64,000 bases of DNA from contig VBKI01000066.1 of assembly GCA_005879535.1 (NCBI GenBank), forward strand, positions 93,483 to 157,482. Reading direction: 5' to 3'. The stretch's first letter is position 1. The number at the start of each line of letters is the position of its first letter. This document shows positions 34,609 through 43,595 of the stretch, in pieces. The notes beneath the pieces were generated by a model. The model did no database searches. It was not told the origin of the DNA and worked only from the letters and a program-made list of their open reading frames with translations. The DNA comes from Deltaproteobacteria bacterium. Its GTDB lineage: Bacteria; Myxococcota; Myxococcia; Myxococcales; 40CM-4-68-19. The position numbers and the translations under genes were made by a program.

Positions 34609-35652
34609 GTGCGCGGCTGGTTCGGCCCATTCCGCATCGAACGCCAGGTCGGCCGCGGCGGCCTGGGCGCCGTGTACCGCGCGGTCGATTGCCGCAACGG
34701 GGTCACCGTAGCGCTGAAGATGCTACCGCACGCGCCCGACCCGTCTTCCACCCGGCGGCTGCGGCGCGAGTTCGACGCGCTCAAGCACCTCGAGCATCCC
34801 AACATCGTGCGCGTGTTGGACGTCGGCGAGATGGACGGCATCCCCTGGTTGTCGATGGAGTACGTCGACGGAATGGCGCTGCGCGAGTGGCTCGTGGTGG
34901 CCGGCCGGCCCAAGCTGCTCGAGCCGGAGCCCGACGCGGATGCGCCGGAGGGCGTGGACCTCGACGCCCTCTTCGAGGAACCGGATTCCGGCGCGCTGCT
35001 CGCCGCTGCGCGCGCGCACCGGTTCCGGATCGAGACCGGCCTCGAGGCGATGCTCACCGATGAGGAGCAGATCGAGCAGAACAACCCCGACCGGCTGCAT
35101 GCGCTGTGCGAAGCGCTGGCGCAGGTGTGCGACGGGCTGTCGTTCATCCACACGCGCGGCCTGCTGCACCGCGACGTGAAGCCGGGGAACATCCTGGTCC
35201 GGCAGGACCGCCGCGCGACGCTGGTGGATTTCGGTCTGGCGAAGAGGATGACCGACGCGGAGATCACCGACCACGGGCACGTGGTGGGGACCTACCGTTA
35301 CATGTCGCCGGAGCAGGCCCGGGGAGAGCCGCTCGATCGGCGCAGCGATCTCTATTCGCTCGGTGCCACCCTGTACGAGCTGCTCGCCGGGCGGGCGCCG
35401 TTCACGCACCGCAACCAGTTCGAGCTCCTGGAGGCGATCATCTACCAGGAGCCGCCGGAGATCGGGCGCATCAATCCCGGCGCGCCCGCGGCGCTGGCCC
35501 GCCTTGCGGAGCGTCTCTTGCAGAAGAATTCCGAGGAGCGGCCCCAGAACGCCGCGGAGGTGGCGCTGCTCCTCCGCGTCATCGGGCGTGGCGTGTGGGG
35601 GTTCTCGGAGCCGCTGATGGTGCCCCGACCGGCGGAGGAAAAGACCGGCTGA
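34609..35652 (+). CDS. Soluble Ser/Thr protein kinase with a kinase-domain insert (kinase 4)
   Basis: The 347-residue protein is a kinase domain with almost nothing else: GRGGLGAVYRA loop, K37, HRDVKPGN with D189, DFG at 207-209 and MSPEQARGEP. Between the hinge (EYVDGMALREW) and the catalytic loop is an acidic insert of about 60 residues (roughly 100-160, with EPEPDADAPEG and TDEEQIEQNN). There is no membrane helix or sensor domain, so it is probably cytoplasmic. The GTG start has AGG about eight bases upstream. It converges with the methyltransferase-like gene, two bases between stops. Confidence 0.92.
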   Translation: MRGWFGPFRIERQVGRGGLGAVYRAVDCRNGVTVALKMLPHAPDPSSTRRLRREFDALKHLEHPNIVRVLDVGEMDGIPWLSMEYVDGMALREWLVVAGRPKLLEPEPDADAPEGVDLDALFEEPDSGALLAAARAHRFRIETGLEAMLTDEEQIEQNNPDRLHALCEALAQVCDGLSFIHTRGLLHRDVKPGNILVRQDRRATLVDFGLAKRMTDAEITDHGHVVGTYRYMSPEQARGEPLDRRSDLYSLGATLYELLAGRAPFTHRNQFELLEAIIYQEPPEIGRINPGAPAALARLAERLLQKNSEERPQNAAEVALLLRVIGRGVWGFSEPLMVPRPAEEKTG

Positions 35653-35654
35653 GG

Positions 35655-36371
35655 TCACCTGGCGGTTTCGCGCACGCGCCTGCGCAGATCGGCGACGAAG
35701 TTGCCGCGCAGCCAGCGATGCTTCCAGGCCTTGACCGCGAGCCAGACGGCGGCGACGGCGGCGAGCGCGACGGCATACGGAAACACCGGCCCCCGGCGGT
35801 CGGAAGCGATCAGGACCAGAGCGAGCGCGATCCAGGCGGCGGCGGGATTGTGCTCCTTGCGCAGCGCGCGCCGGAAGTCCCACGGCGGTCCCCCGGCAGG
35901 GGTCGCAAACCGCGGCCAGAACCGGGGGACGCGCCGGCACCAAGCCTCGTACTCGGCGCCGAACGTCTGCAGCAGGAAGCGCTCCTCGGCGGCGACGATC
36001 GCCCGGTACTGCAGCGCGAACAGCAGCGCGACGATCACCAGGAGGAGCGGATCGTGCGCGATCACGCAGAGCCCGAGTGTGATTCCGAGGTTCCCCAGGT
36101 AAAGCGGGTTCCGCGTCAGCGCGTACGGGCCCTTGGTGTTGAGCGACGTTGCGATCAGCTTTTCGTTCTGTCCCGAAGTACCGTCCGTGACCTGGCCGAG
36201 CACCCACGCGCGAAGCGCCTGCCCACAAGCGCAAAGAAGGAGCCCCGCAACCGTCCAGAGCGGTGAGGCGGGTCCACGGCGGTTCCAGAGCAGCGGCAGT
36301 GCGACGAGCACGAGCAGCAGCGGCGTGAAGCTTCGCCATCGGAACAGCACGCGCCCCGCTCGCTCCAGCAT
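35655..36371 (-). CDS. Isoprenylcysteine/phospholipid methyltransferase-like membrane protein
   Basis: The 238-residue membrane protein has the ICMT/PEMT-type core: [20 protein letters not shown], then [24 protein letters not shown], a SAM-binding signature of this family, with four to six hydrophobic helices. Bacterial members methylate lipids or unknown small substrates; prenylated proteins are not expected here. The C-terminal 60 residues hold two further membrane helices. It is divergent from the exporter gene with 30 bases between starts. Confidence 0.85.
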   Translation of the reverse strand: MLERAGRVLFRWRSFTPLLLVLVALPLLWNRRGPASPLWTVAGLLLCACGQALRAWVLGQVTDGTSGQNEKLIATSLNTKGPYALTRNPLYLGNLGITLGLCVIAHDPLLLVIVALLFALQYRAIVAAEERFLLQTFGAEYEAWCRRVPRFWPRFATPAGGPPWDFRRALRKEHNPAAAWIALALVLIASDRRGPVFPYAVALAAVAAVWLAVKAWKHRWLRGNFVADLRRRVRETAR

Positions 36372-36401
36372 CGCCGGGCGTGGCGTATCAGGAGAAGCCT
36401 C

Positions 36402-38203
36402 ATGCTACAAGTCGCGCGCGTGAGGGAATACCGGCGTCTTCTCGCGGCGGTGCGGCCGCACCTCAGCCTGCTCGCCGCGGCGATCGCCTCGATGTTGGTG
36501 CTCTCCGCGGCCACCGGCGCGTTCTCCTGGCTGGTCGGGCCGATGTTCCAGTTCGTGTTCAAGGGAGGTGCGCTCGACGCCGGCGCTCTCCGAAGCGCCC
36601 TGCCGTTCCTGCACGCGCCGGAAACGATCTCCGCGGAGACAGCGCTGCGCGCGTTGCCGCTGCTGATCCTCGCGATCGCCGCGGTGCGCGGGATCGCCTA
36701 TTTCGGCCAGTTCTATTGCATGGGGATGCTGGGCCAGCGGGTGGTGGCCGACATGCGCCTCGCGCTCCACCAGAAGCTGCTCGAGCTGGCGCCGGCATTC
36801 TTCGCCCGCAGCTCATCGGGCGATCTTCTCGCGCGCTTCGCAAGCGACGTGGCGGCGGTGGAGTTCGCCGTCACCTACGGCTTCGCCGCGTACCTGCGCG
36901 ATGGTCTTCAAGTTTTGGTCCTGCTCGGCGTCTCCATCGCTCTCGACTGGCGGCTGGCGCTGCTGGCGTTCGTCGCCGTTCCGCTCACGGTCCTTCCCAT
37001 CGTCCGGTTCGCCCGGCGGCTGAAGAAGATCGCCGCGCGGGGGCAGGCCCAGATCGGCACCCTCTACACGCTCCTGCACGAGGCCCTGCAGGGCGTACGC
37101 ATCGTGCAGTCGTTTGGGATGGAGCGGTACGAGCGGAACAAATTTGCCGCCGGCCAGGACCGCTTTCTCGCGACGATGCGGCGCAGCTTCTTCGTGCGCG
37201 CGATCTTCACGCCCACGCTGGAGATCATGGCGGCGATCGGCATCGCCACGACCGTCGTCTTCGCGGCGCGAGCGGTCGCGGCGGGCAACCTGCAGCCGGA
37301 TCGGGTGATCTCGTTCCTGGCGACGATCGTCCTCTTGTACACGCCGCTCAAGTCGCTGGGCGGAACCGGACAGGGCGTGACGCAGGGGCTCGCGGGAGCG
37401 CGCCGCCTCTGGGAAGTCCTGGACGAGCCGGTCGATCCCGTCCCCGGCCACCTCGAGCTGGCACCGTTCACGCGCGAGATCCGGTTCGAGCGCGTCTCGT
37501 TCCGCTACCGCGCCGAGGGACCGCTCGTGTTGCGCAACGTGGACCTGAGCCTGCGCCGAGGCGAGGTCATCGCGCTCGTGGGACCGTCGGGCGGCGGGAA
37601 GACGACGCTGGTGAACCTGCTCCCGCGGTTCGCCGATCCGTCGGACGGCCGGGTGACGATCGACGGACGCTATATCCGCGAGGCGACGTTCCGGTCGCTG
37701 CGGGCGCAGATTGCGCTGGTCACGACACCGTCCGCGCGAACATCGCGTACGGGCTCCAGCAGGTGTCGCAGCAGAGCGTGGAGGCCGCGGCGAAGGCGGC
37801 GCGGGCGCACGACTTCATCCGGGAGCTGCCGCGCGCGTACGACACCGACGTCGGCGAGCGCGGGGTGACGCTCTCGGGGGGACAGCGCCAGCGGCTCGCC
37901 ATCGCGCGGGCTCTCTTGAAGGACGCGCCCATCCTGCTTCTCGACGAGGCGACCAGCGCGCTCGACACCGAGAGCGAACGCGAGGTGCAGCGGGCCCTCG
38001 ATCGGCTCATGGAGAAGCGCACCTGCCTCGTCATCGCCCACCGTCTGTCCACGATCCGCCACGCGACCCGCATCGCCGTCCTCGCCCAAGGGCGCGTCGT
38101 CGAGCTTGGCACCCACGACGAGCTCCTGGCACGACGCGGCGAATACGCCCGCCTCTACGAGCTCCAGTTCGCGTCGCCTTCCGAGCTCCTCAAACCCGCC
38201 TAG
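36402..38203 (+). pseudogene. MsbA-type ABC exporter, frameshifted at the Q-loop
   Basis: Two frames together encode a half-size ABC exporter of about 600 residues. The first (36402 onward) has six membrane helices and the Walker [10 protein letters not shown] with K400; after ALVT at about residue 441 it is out of frame and stops at 37868. The other frame picks up at [10 protein letters not shown] and supplies the [15 protein letters not shown] signature, Walker [13 protein letters not shown] and H-loop VIAHRLST to 38203. Bases for about seven residues (Q-loop, expected QxxxLFN) are missing at 37721-37725, equal to a 22-base deletion. AGGAGA lies six bases before the ATG. If intact it would flip lipid A or another lipid. 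Sequencing error is possible. Confidence 0.8.
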
Positions 38204-38206
38204 CCC

Positions 38207-38307
38207 GCCGCGGGGTTCCGCGCGCTGCCTTGGGGACTAGCGCGGCGCGGGGTCGCGCGGGCTGTCCCGCAGCGCCGCGGGGTTCCGCGCGCTGCCTTGG
38301 GACTAGC
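38207..38307. repeat. Two-copy direct repeat in the exporter-sspB gap
   Basis: A 35-base unit at 38207-38241 recurs at 38274-38307 with one G missing (both begin GCCGCGGGGTTCCGCG and end GACTAGC), start to start 67 bases. Between the copies an inverted repeat CGCGGCG/CGCCGCG can fold into a hairpin. No T-run follows, so it is not a standard terminator. The region has no gene. Confidence 0.7.
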
Positions 38308-38351
38308 AAGCCGCAGGACGAGCGCCTGTTTACTGAAGGGCGGTTGAGAAA

Positions 38352-38882
38352 ATGGACCGGGAGGAGTACAGGAGTCGGCGCATGGCGCAGCGGGTGCCCG
38401 GCAAGAAGGAGACGCTCCTCGCCTATCTGGCGAGGGGCATCGCCATGGTGCACCTGGATGCTCGCCGCCCCGCCGTCGTGGTGCCTCCCCAGTACGCGAT
38501 GGACGCGCATTTGCGGCTGAACCTGAGTTACCGCTACGGAATCCCCGACCTCGACATCTCGGCCGAGCGTATTCGGGCAACGCTGTCGTTCGGCGGGCGC
38601 CCGTTCCGCTGCCTCATCCCCTGGGGGTCGGTCTTCGGGATCACCTGCCATGGAACCGGAGACGGCCAGGTCTGGCCCGAGGATCTTCCGGTGGAAGTCG
38701 TCCACACCATGGCCGACCGCTACACCAGCCAGCGGCGCGAGCCCGGCGCGTCGGCAGCGCCGCGGCGCGCGAAGCCGTCTCTGGCCGCCGTCGACGGTGA
38801 CGTCAGCGGGCAGCCTGAGGAGAAGGAGCAGCCGGGATCTCGGGAAGGCGCGCCACGGCGGCATCTTCGCCTCGTCCGATAG
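38352..38882 (+). CDS. sspB: ClpXP adaptor SspB-like protein
   Basis: SspB delivers ssrA-tagged and other substrates to ClpXP. The 176-residue product has the SspB core: KKETLLAYLARGIAMVHLDARR, PAVVVPPQYAMDAHLRLNLSYRYGIPD, and SFGGRPFRCLIPWGSVFGITC. It ends in a long charged linker with the C-terminal LRLVR, a match to the short ClpX-binding motif of the family. Its last 80 bases overlap the 3' end of the convergent membrane protein gene. Confidence 0.9.
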   Translation: MDREEYRSRRMAQRVPGKKETLLAYLARGIAMVHLDARRPAVVVPPQYAMDAHLRLNLSYRYGIPDLDISAERIRATLSFGGRPFRCLIPWGSVFGITCHGTGDGQVWPEDLPVEVVHTMADRYTSQRREPGASAAPRRAKPSLAAVDGDVSGQPEEKEQPGSREGAPRRHLRLVR

Positions 38883-39312
38883 GACGGAAAGATTTGCGCG
38901 CGGGCCGGTCGAGCTTGCGCAGCTCCCGCTCGAGCGCCTCGAACAGCCATCCGCATCCGTACCAGAACGGCGCGTAGTCCAGCCGCACGTAGCCGCGGAC
39001 GTTCAGGCCCTTCAGGTAGCGCCAAGGCACGTCGCCGATGATCCGGTTGAGCAGCGAGGCGCTGCCGAACTCGACGGCATAGATCCCGGCCATGTACGCG
39101 AGTGATCGCGCCCAGCGGGAAACGCCGCCTCTGGCCAAGCGGGCGTGCAGGCGCTCGAGGAGCAGGCCGCCGCTGCCGTAGATCGGCAGCATCCAGAGGT
39201 AGGAATGCCCTTGGAGGCGGCGATCGCGCAGCCAGACCGAGCCGGTCAAGCTCGTGAACGTGACCTCCACGGCCCAGCCGACAAAACCATACGCGAAGAA
39301 GCGGCGCAGCAC
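38803..39312 (-). CDS. Small membrane protein (putative ABC-transporter type IV/CmpB-like)
   Basis: The 169-residue protein has about four hydrophobic segments in residues 1-125 (FFAYGFVGWAVEVTFTSL, SYLWMLPIYGSGGLLLERL, ARSLAYMAGIYAVEFGSASLL, PFWYGCGWLFEAL), a GW..E motif and an RRLQGHS...PIYGSG loop that resemble the CmpB-like family (PF06541 from memory). The tail is charged and Pro-rich, and overlaps sspB by 80 bases on the other strand. Function is unknown. It lies downstream of a short gap after pgl, and its own promoter was not recognised. Confidence 0.7.
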   Translation of the reverse strand: MLRRFFAYGFVGWAVEVTFTSLTGSVWLRDRRLQGHSYLWMLPIYGSGGLLLERLHARLARGGVSRWARSLAYMAGIYAVEFGSASLLNRIIGDVPWRYLKGLNVRGYVRLDYAPFWYGCGWLFEALERELRKLDRPARKSFRPIGRGEDAAVARLPEIPAAPSPQAAR

Positions 39313-39350
39313 CGATCAACCATGCGGCCGCGCGCGCCGATGTGCATCCG

Positions 39351-40061
39351 TCAGAGGCGGGACGACGCCCGTCCGTCGCAAGCGACGACCACCCGGCCCG
39401 ATGCTTTGCGCAGCCACTGCGCGGGGCAGGCGGCGAGATCCTCCGGGCCTTTCAGCGCGCGGGCAAGCACGTCCGCCTTCTCCGCCCCGGTCACTTGGAG
39501 CACCACCATCCGCGCCGTCACCACCAGGAACGGGAGCAACGTGATCCGCGCGATTTTCGGTTCGACCTTGAAGGGAGCCGCCACGTGACGGACGAGCTCA
39601 TCATCGCCGCGCTCGGCGCTGCCGGGCACTCCCGCAAACAGCGAGCAGATGTGACCGTCCGGACCGAGCCCGAGCAGGACCAGGTCGAGACGCGGCGGCG
39701 TTCCCAAGGTGCTGCGCAGATCGTCCGCATACCGCCGCGCTTCTACCTGGAGATCGGACGCCTCGCCGCGCATCCGGTGCACGGCGCGCGGGGTGACGTG
39801 CCGGAGCAGGCCTTCCTGCGCCAGCCGGTAGTTCGAGAGAGCATGATCCGGTGCGACCGCGCGCTCGTCGGTGAAGAAAATGTCCGTCTGCGCCCAGGGG
39901 AGCTTCGCGCCGAGGAGCCTGGTGAAGAGAGGCGGCGCGCTCGAGCCGCCTGTGAGAGCCACCGCCGCCCTGCCCCGCGCCGCGGACGCGCCGGCGACAG
40001 CCTCTACGAACAACTCCGTCGTTGCGGCGGCGACATCGGGAACGACGGCGACTTCGGTCAC
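39351..40061 (-). CDS. pgl: 6-phosphogluconolactonase
   Basis: Pgl hydrolyses 6-phosphogluconolactone in the oxidative pentose phosphate pathway. The 236-residue protein belongs to the NagB-like lactonase family: VALTGGSSAPPLFTRL, the DIFFTDERAVAPDHALSNYRLA block and LVLLGLGPDGHICSLF. GTG at 40061 overlaps the opcA stop as GTGA. It is the last gene of the glk-to-pgl operon. Confidence 0.96.
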   Translation of the reverse strand: MTEVAVVPDVAAATTELFVEAVAGASAARGRAAVALTGGSSAPPLFTRLLGAKLPWAQTDIFFTDERAVAPDHALSNYRLAQEGLLRHVTPRAVHRMRGEASDLQVEARRYADDLRSTLGTPPRLDLVLLGLGPDGHICSLFAGVPGSAERGDDELVRHVAAPFKVEPKIARITLLPFLVVTARMVVLQVTGAEKADVLARALKGPEDLAACPAQWLRKASGRVVVACDGRASSRL

Positions 40062-41140
40062 GTCCGTCCTGCCGGGAGCAGCTTCGCAGCGGCGATGGCG
40101 GCCTGCGCGTAGAGCTCGTCGCGCCCCGAAAGCAGCTTCAACTCCAGCGCCAGGAGCCTTCCCGGCGTTTCCGGCGGAAGCCGGATGCGATGGGCGCACC
40201 AGCCGTCGTCGTCGCCCTTCACCTGCGCGAGGAGGAGATCCTTTTCCCTGTGGAGCGTGAACGTCGCCGGCGGCGCGGTGAGCTCGAGCAGCTTCACGTG
40301 TCCGAGACCCATGGGCGCCGCGCGCGGAACCGCGGTCGAGCGCGCCGAGGTCGCCTCGTCGACGTGACCTTCCGCGGCGATCTCCACTTCCAGGCGCTTG
40401 ATCCGCGACTGCAGCCACCCGAGCAGCAGCAGGCCTTCGGAGCCCACTGCGCCGGCGCAGAGCACGCGCGCCTTCCGGATGTTCCCGCGGTGCTCGCGCA
40501 GGTTCGGCAGGTCCAGGGTCTCCGCCGCCAGCGACTGCCAGGGAAAGATCCTCGCCCAGGCGAGATCCCCGAGCGGCGCTCCGCGGGAGAGCAGCTTCGC
40601 GGTTTCCGCCAGGTGGCTCGGCGGGCGCGCTCCAGAATCGGTGATGATCCGATCTGCGGAGTCCACGACGCGCTTGAGCAGATCCCCGTGCGGACGGCCG
40701 CCCCAGACCACGACCATGGGCAGGTCGGGACGGAGCAGCCCCATCATCGCCGACTCCAGGTGCCGCACCGCGCGCCCCGTCGCAGTCAGCACCACCCGCT
40801 CCATCGTGATTGCGCCGCCCGAGCGCACCACCGACACGCTGGCGGTCAGCGACTCCTCCTCGATCACCTCGTCGGCCACCAGCGCGAGCAGCCGGCAAGG
40901 ATGCAGGGTCCCGGCAACCTCCAGCGCTTCGCGCGCGCGCTCGTACTGCGCCGCGTTGAAGAGGATGGCGACGAGGTTCAGCGTGGAGACCGTCTCCGGA
41001 GCCGGGCCGCCGCGCTCGCGCGCCTGCCGGAGCAGCATCTCGATCCGCCCGACATCGACCGCCTTGTCGAAGCGGACCGTCAGCTCGCCGCCGTGCGGCG
41101 ACGCGCCCGCCGAGATGGGCTCGCCATAAGCCTCGCTCAC
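40058..41140 (-). CDS. opcA: Glucose-6-phosphate dehydrogenase assembly protein OpcA
   Basis: OpcA supports assembly or redox tuning of glucose-6-phosphate dehydrogenase and is found chiefly in cyanobacteria and actinobacteria. The 360-residue product has the family's core: ARVLLLALVADE-like N-terminal strands, SGGAITMERVVLTATGRAVRHLESAMMGLLRPDLPMVVVWGG..., a Ser/Asp-rich DRIITDSG segment and a C-terminal binding domain. GTG at 41140 overlaps the zwf stop as GTGA, with GGAGG five bases upstream; an ATG 12 bases earlier is less likely. Its location directly after zwf supports the role. Confidence 0.9.
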   Translation of the reverse strand: MSEAYGEPISAGASPHGGELTVRFDKAVDVGRIEMLLRQARERGGPAPETVSTLNLVAILFNAAQYERAREALEVAGTLHPCRLLALVADEVIEEESLTASVSVVRSGGAITMERVVLTATGRAVRHLESAMMGLLRPDLPMVVVWGGRPHGDLLKRVVDSADRIITDSGARPPSHLAETAKLLSRGAPLGDLAWARIFPWQSLAAETLDLPNLREHRGNIRKARVLCAGAVGSEGLLLLGWLQSRIKRLEVEIAAEGHVDEATSARSTAVPRAAPMGLGHVKLLELTAPPATFTLHREKDLLLAQVKGDDDGWCAHRIRLPPETPGRLLALELKLLSGRDELYAQAAIAAAKLLPAGRT

Positions 41141-42687
41141 AGTCGCCTCCATGCCCTTCGGTCCTGTACGAGGAGCTCTTCGGCGGCGTCCGGCCCCCAG
41201 GTCCCGGCAGGATACGGGTGAGGGGGAGGGAACTCCGCGCTCTCGGTCACCTTGAGGATGTTCCCGACGATCTTCCACGCCGCCTCCACCTCGTCGCGGC
41301 GGGTGAACAGCGTCTGGTCGCCGCGCATCGCGTCGAGCAGGAGCCGCTCGTACGCCTCCGGGCTGGCGGCGCCGAAGGTCGTGCCGTACCGGAAGTCCAT
41401 GCTGACGGTGCGCGGGCGGAAGCGCTCCCCGGGAACTTTTGCGGAAAAGCGGAGCGCGATTCCCTCTTCCGGCTGCACGCGGATGATGAGCACGTTGGGC
41501 TGCGTCGCGCCTTCGCCGAAGAGCGGATGCGGCACCGGGCGGAAGTGGACCGCGATCTCCGTGGCCCGCTTCGGCATCCGCTTCCCCGATCGCACGTAGA
41601 AAGGGACGCCGTCCCACCGCCAGGAGCGCACGTTCAGGCGCAGGGCAACGAACGTAGGCGTATGCGAGCCGGAAGCAACGTCCTTCTCCTGCTGGTATCC
41701 CGGCACGTCGGCGCCGGCGACGCTCCCGGGCGCGTACTGCCCGAGGACGACGTTGCGTGTCACCTGCTCCGGCGAATCGAACAGCTCGACGGCCCGCAGC
41801 ACCTTGATCTTCTCGTCCCGCACCGCATCGGCGTCGAATGCGACGGGCGGCTCGATCGCCGAGAGGCAGACGAGCTGCAGGACGTGGTTCTGGATCATAT
41901 CGCGCAGGATCCCGGCCTCTTCGTAGTAGCGGCCGCGGCCCTCGATGCCCAGGTCCTCGCCCGCGGTGATCTGCACGTGGTCGACGTAACGCCGGTTCCA
42001 CACCGGCTCGAAGATCGCGTTCGCAAAGCGGAACACCAACAGGTTCTGGACCGTCTCCTTGCCGAGGTAGTGATCGATGCGAAAGACCTGCCGTTCGTCG
42101 CACGTCTCCAGCACCAGCCGGTTGAGGGCGCGCGCGCTGGGCAGGTCGCGCCCGAACGGCTTCTCGATCACCACTCGCGTGAACCTCGTGTCGAACGGCC
42201 CGGAGATCAGGCCCGCGGCCTTCAGCTGCTTGAGCAGCGTGGGAAACGCGCTGGGCGGCGTGGCGAAGTAGTAGAGCCGGTTGCCGCGCGTGGAGCGCAC
42301 GCGATCCAGCTCTTCGAGCTGCGTCCGCAGGCGCGCAAACGTGTCCGGGTCGTCGAACGATCCCGGCACGTAGCGCATGCCGGCCCCGAAGTCCTGCCAG
42401 ATCTCCGGATCGACGGGCTTCGTGCGCGAGAACCTGCCCACCGCCTCGCGCATCTCGCCGGCGAACTCCTCGTGCGTATACGGGGTCTTCGAAACGCCGA
42501 CGATCCCGAACGCCGCGGGCAGATGCGCGCCGATGGCGAGGTTGTAGAGCGCGGGAACGAGCTTGCGGTGCGCGAGATCGCCGCTGGCCCCGAAGATCAC
42601 CACCGCGCACGGCTCCGGAGCGGAGTCGCCGCGCAGCCCGGGCCGGAGCGGATTGGGGACTTCGTCGTGCTCCGGCGCGTAGGGCAC
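41137..42687 (-). CDS. zwf: Glucose-6-phosphate 1-dehydrogenase
   Basis: Zwf oxidises glucose 6-phosphate to 6-phosphogluconolactone with NAD(P)+. The 516-residue protein has GASGDLAHRKL for nucleotide binding near residue 33 and the active-site FRIDHYLGKE with its catalytic His-Tyr-Lys cluster, then the C-terminal VEAAWKIVGNILK. Length is normal. It starts with GTG three bases after the gnd stop and overlaps opcA by four bases. Confidence 0.97.
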   Translation of the reverse strand: MPYAPEHDEVPNPLRPGLRGDSAPEPCAVVIFGASGDLAHRKLVPALYNLAIGAHLPAAFGIVGVSKTPYTHEEFAGEMREAVGRFSRTKPVDPEIWQDFGAGMRYVPGSFDDPDTFARLRTQLEELDRVRSTRGNRLYYFATPPSAFPTLLKQLKAAGLISGPFDTRFTRVVIEKPFGRDLPSARALNRLVLETCDERQVFRIDHYLGKETVQNLLVFRFANAIFEPVWNRRYVDHVQITAGEDLGIEGRGRYYEEAGILRDMIQNHVLQLVCLSAIEPPVAFDADAVRDEKIKVLRAVELFDSPEQVTRNVVLGQYAPGSVAGADVPGYQQEKDVASGSHTPTFVALRLNVRSWRWDGVPFYVRSGKRMPKRATEIAVHFRPVPHPLFGEGATQPNVLIIRVQPEEGIALRFSAKVPGERFRPRTVSMDFRYGTTFGAASPEAYERLLLDAMRGDQTLFTRRDEVEAAWKIVGNILKVTESAEFPPPHPYPAGTWGPDAAEELLVQDRRAWRRL

Positions 42688-42690
42688 CGA

Positions 42691-43590
42691 TCACCCCTTC
42701 TTCACGGCGTGACCGCCGAACTCGTTGCGCAACGCCGCCTGGACCTTGGCGCCGAACGATTCCTCCTGCCGGGAGGCGATGCGCATCTGCAACGCAAGCG
42801 TGATCACCGGAGCGGGCACGTTCTGGTCGATGGCCGCTTGCACCGTCCAGCGCCCCTCGCCGCTGTCCTCGACGTACCCGCGGAGCCCGTCGAGGCCGGG
42901 ATCCTTCTCCAGCGCGTCGTGCAGGAGCTCGAGCAGCCAGGAGCGCACCACGCTGCCGTAGCGCCAGATTCCGGCAATCTGCGGCAGGTCGAGCTGACCG
43001 AACGGCGAGGTCTTCAGGATCTCGAACCCCTCGGCGTACGCAGCCATCAGGCCGTACTCGATGCCGTTGTGGACCATCTTGACGAAGTGGCCGCTGCCGG
43101 CGGGGCCGGTGTGCATGAGCCCGCCCTCGGGGGCGAGCGACTTCAGCGCCGGCTCGATGGTCGCGTACGCGGAAGGCGCTCCGCCCACCATCAGGCAGTA
43201 CCCGTTCTTGAGGCCCCAGATGCCGCCGCTCGTCCCGGCGTCACAGAAGTGGATGCCCCGTTCCGCCAGCTCCTTCGCCCGCCGCTGCGAGTCCCTGAAG
43301 TTGGAGTTTCCGCCGTCGACGATGATGTCGCCTTTCTGCGTCCGCGCCGCCAGCGAGGTGACGAGCTCCTCCGTGATCCTCCCCGCGGGCACCATCGTCC
43401 AGCAGACGCGGGGAGGCCTGAGGGCGGCGATCACCTCGTCGAGGGTAGTGGCGGGCGCGGCGCCGGCGGCAGCGAGCTCCGCCGCACGGCGGGGATCGAC
43501 GTCGTACGCGATCACCCTGTGCCCGCCTTGCAGCAAGCGCTGCACCATGTTGCCGCCCATCCGTCCGAGACCCAGCATCGCGAGCTGCAT
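42691..43590 (-). CDS. gnd: 6-phosphogluconate dehydrogenase, decarboxylating (short, GndA-type)
   Basis: This enzyme converts 6-phosphogluconate to ribulose 5-phosphate, CO2 and NAD(P)H. The 299-residue product is the short form (the classical enzyme is about 470 residues). It shows the dinucleotide fold MLGLGRMGGNMVQRLL, the VDGGNSNFRDS and GTSGGIWG motifs, and the catalytic GSGHFVKMVHNGIEYG. Short forms are often NAD-dependent. It is separated by five bases from the tal-pgi stop and directly precedes zwf. Confidence 0.95.
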   Translation of the reverse strand: MQLAMLGLGRMGGNMVQRLLQGGHRVIAYDVDPRRAAELAAAGAAPATTLDEVIAALRPPRVCWTMVPAGRITEELVTSLAARTQKGDIIVDGGNSNFRDSQRRAKELAERGIHFCDAGTSGGIWGLKNGYCLMVGGAPSAYATIEPALKSLAPEGGLMHTGPAGSGHFVKMVHNGIEYGLMAAYAEGFEILKTSPFGQLDLPQIAGIWRYGSVVRSWLLELLHDALEKDPGLDGLRGYVEDSGEGRWTVQAAIDQNVPAPVITLALQMRIASRQEESFGAKVQAALRNEFGGHAVKKG

Positions 43591-43595
43591 GGCCG

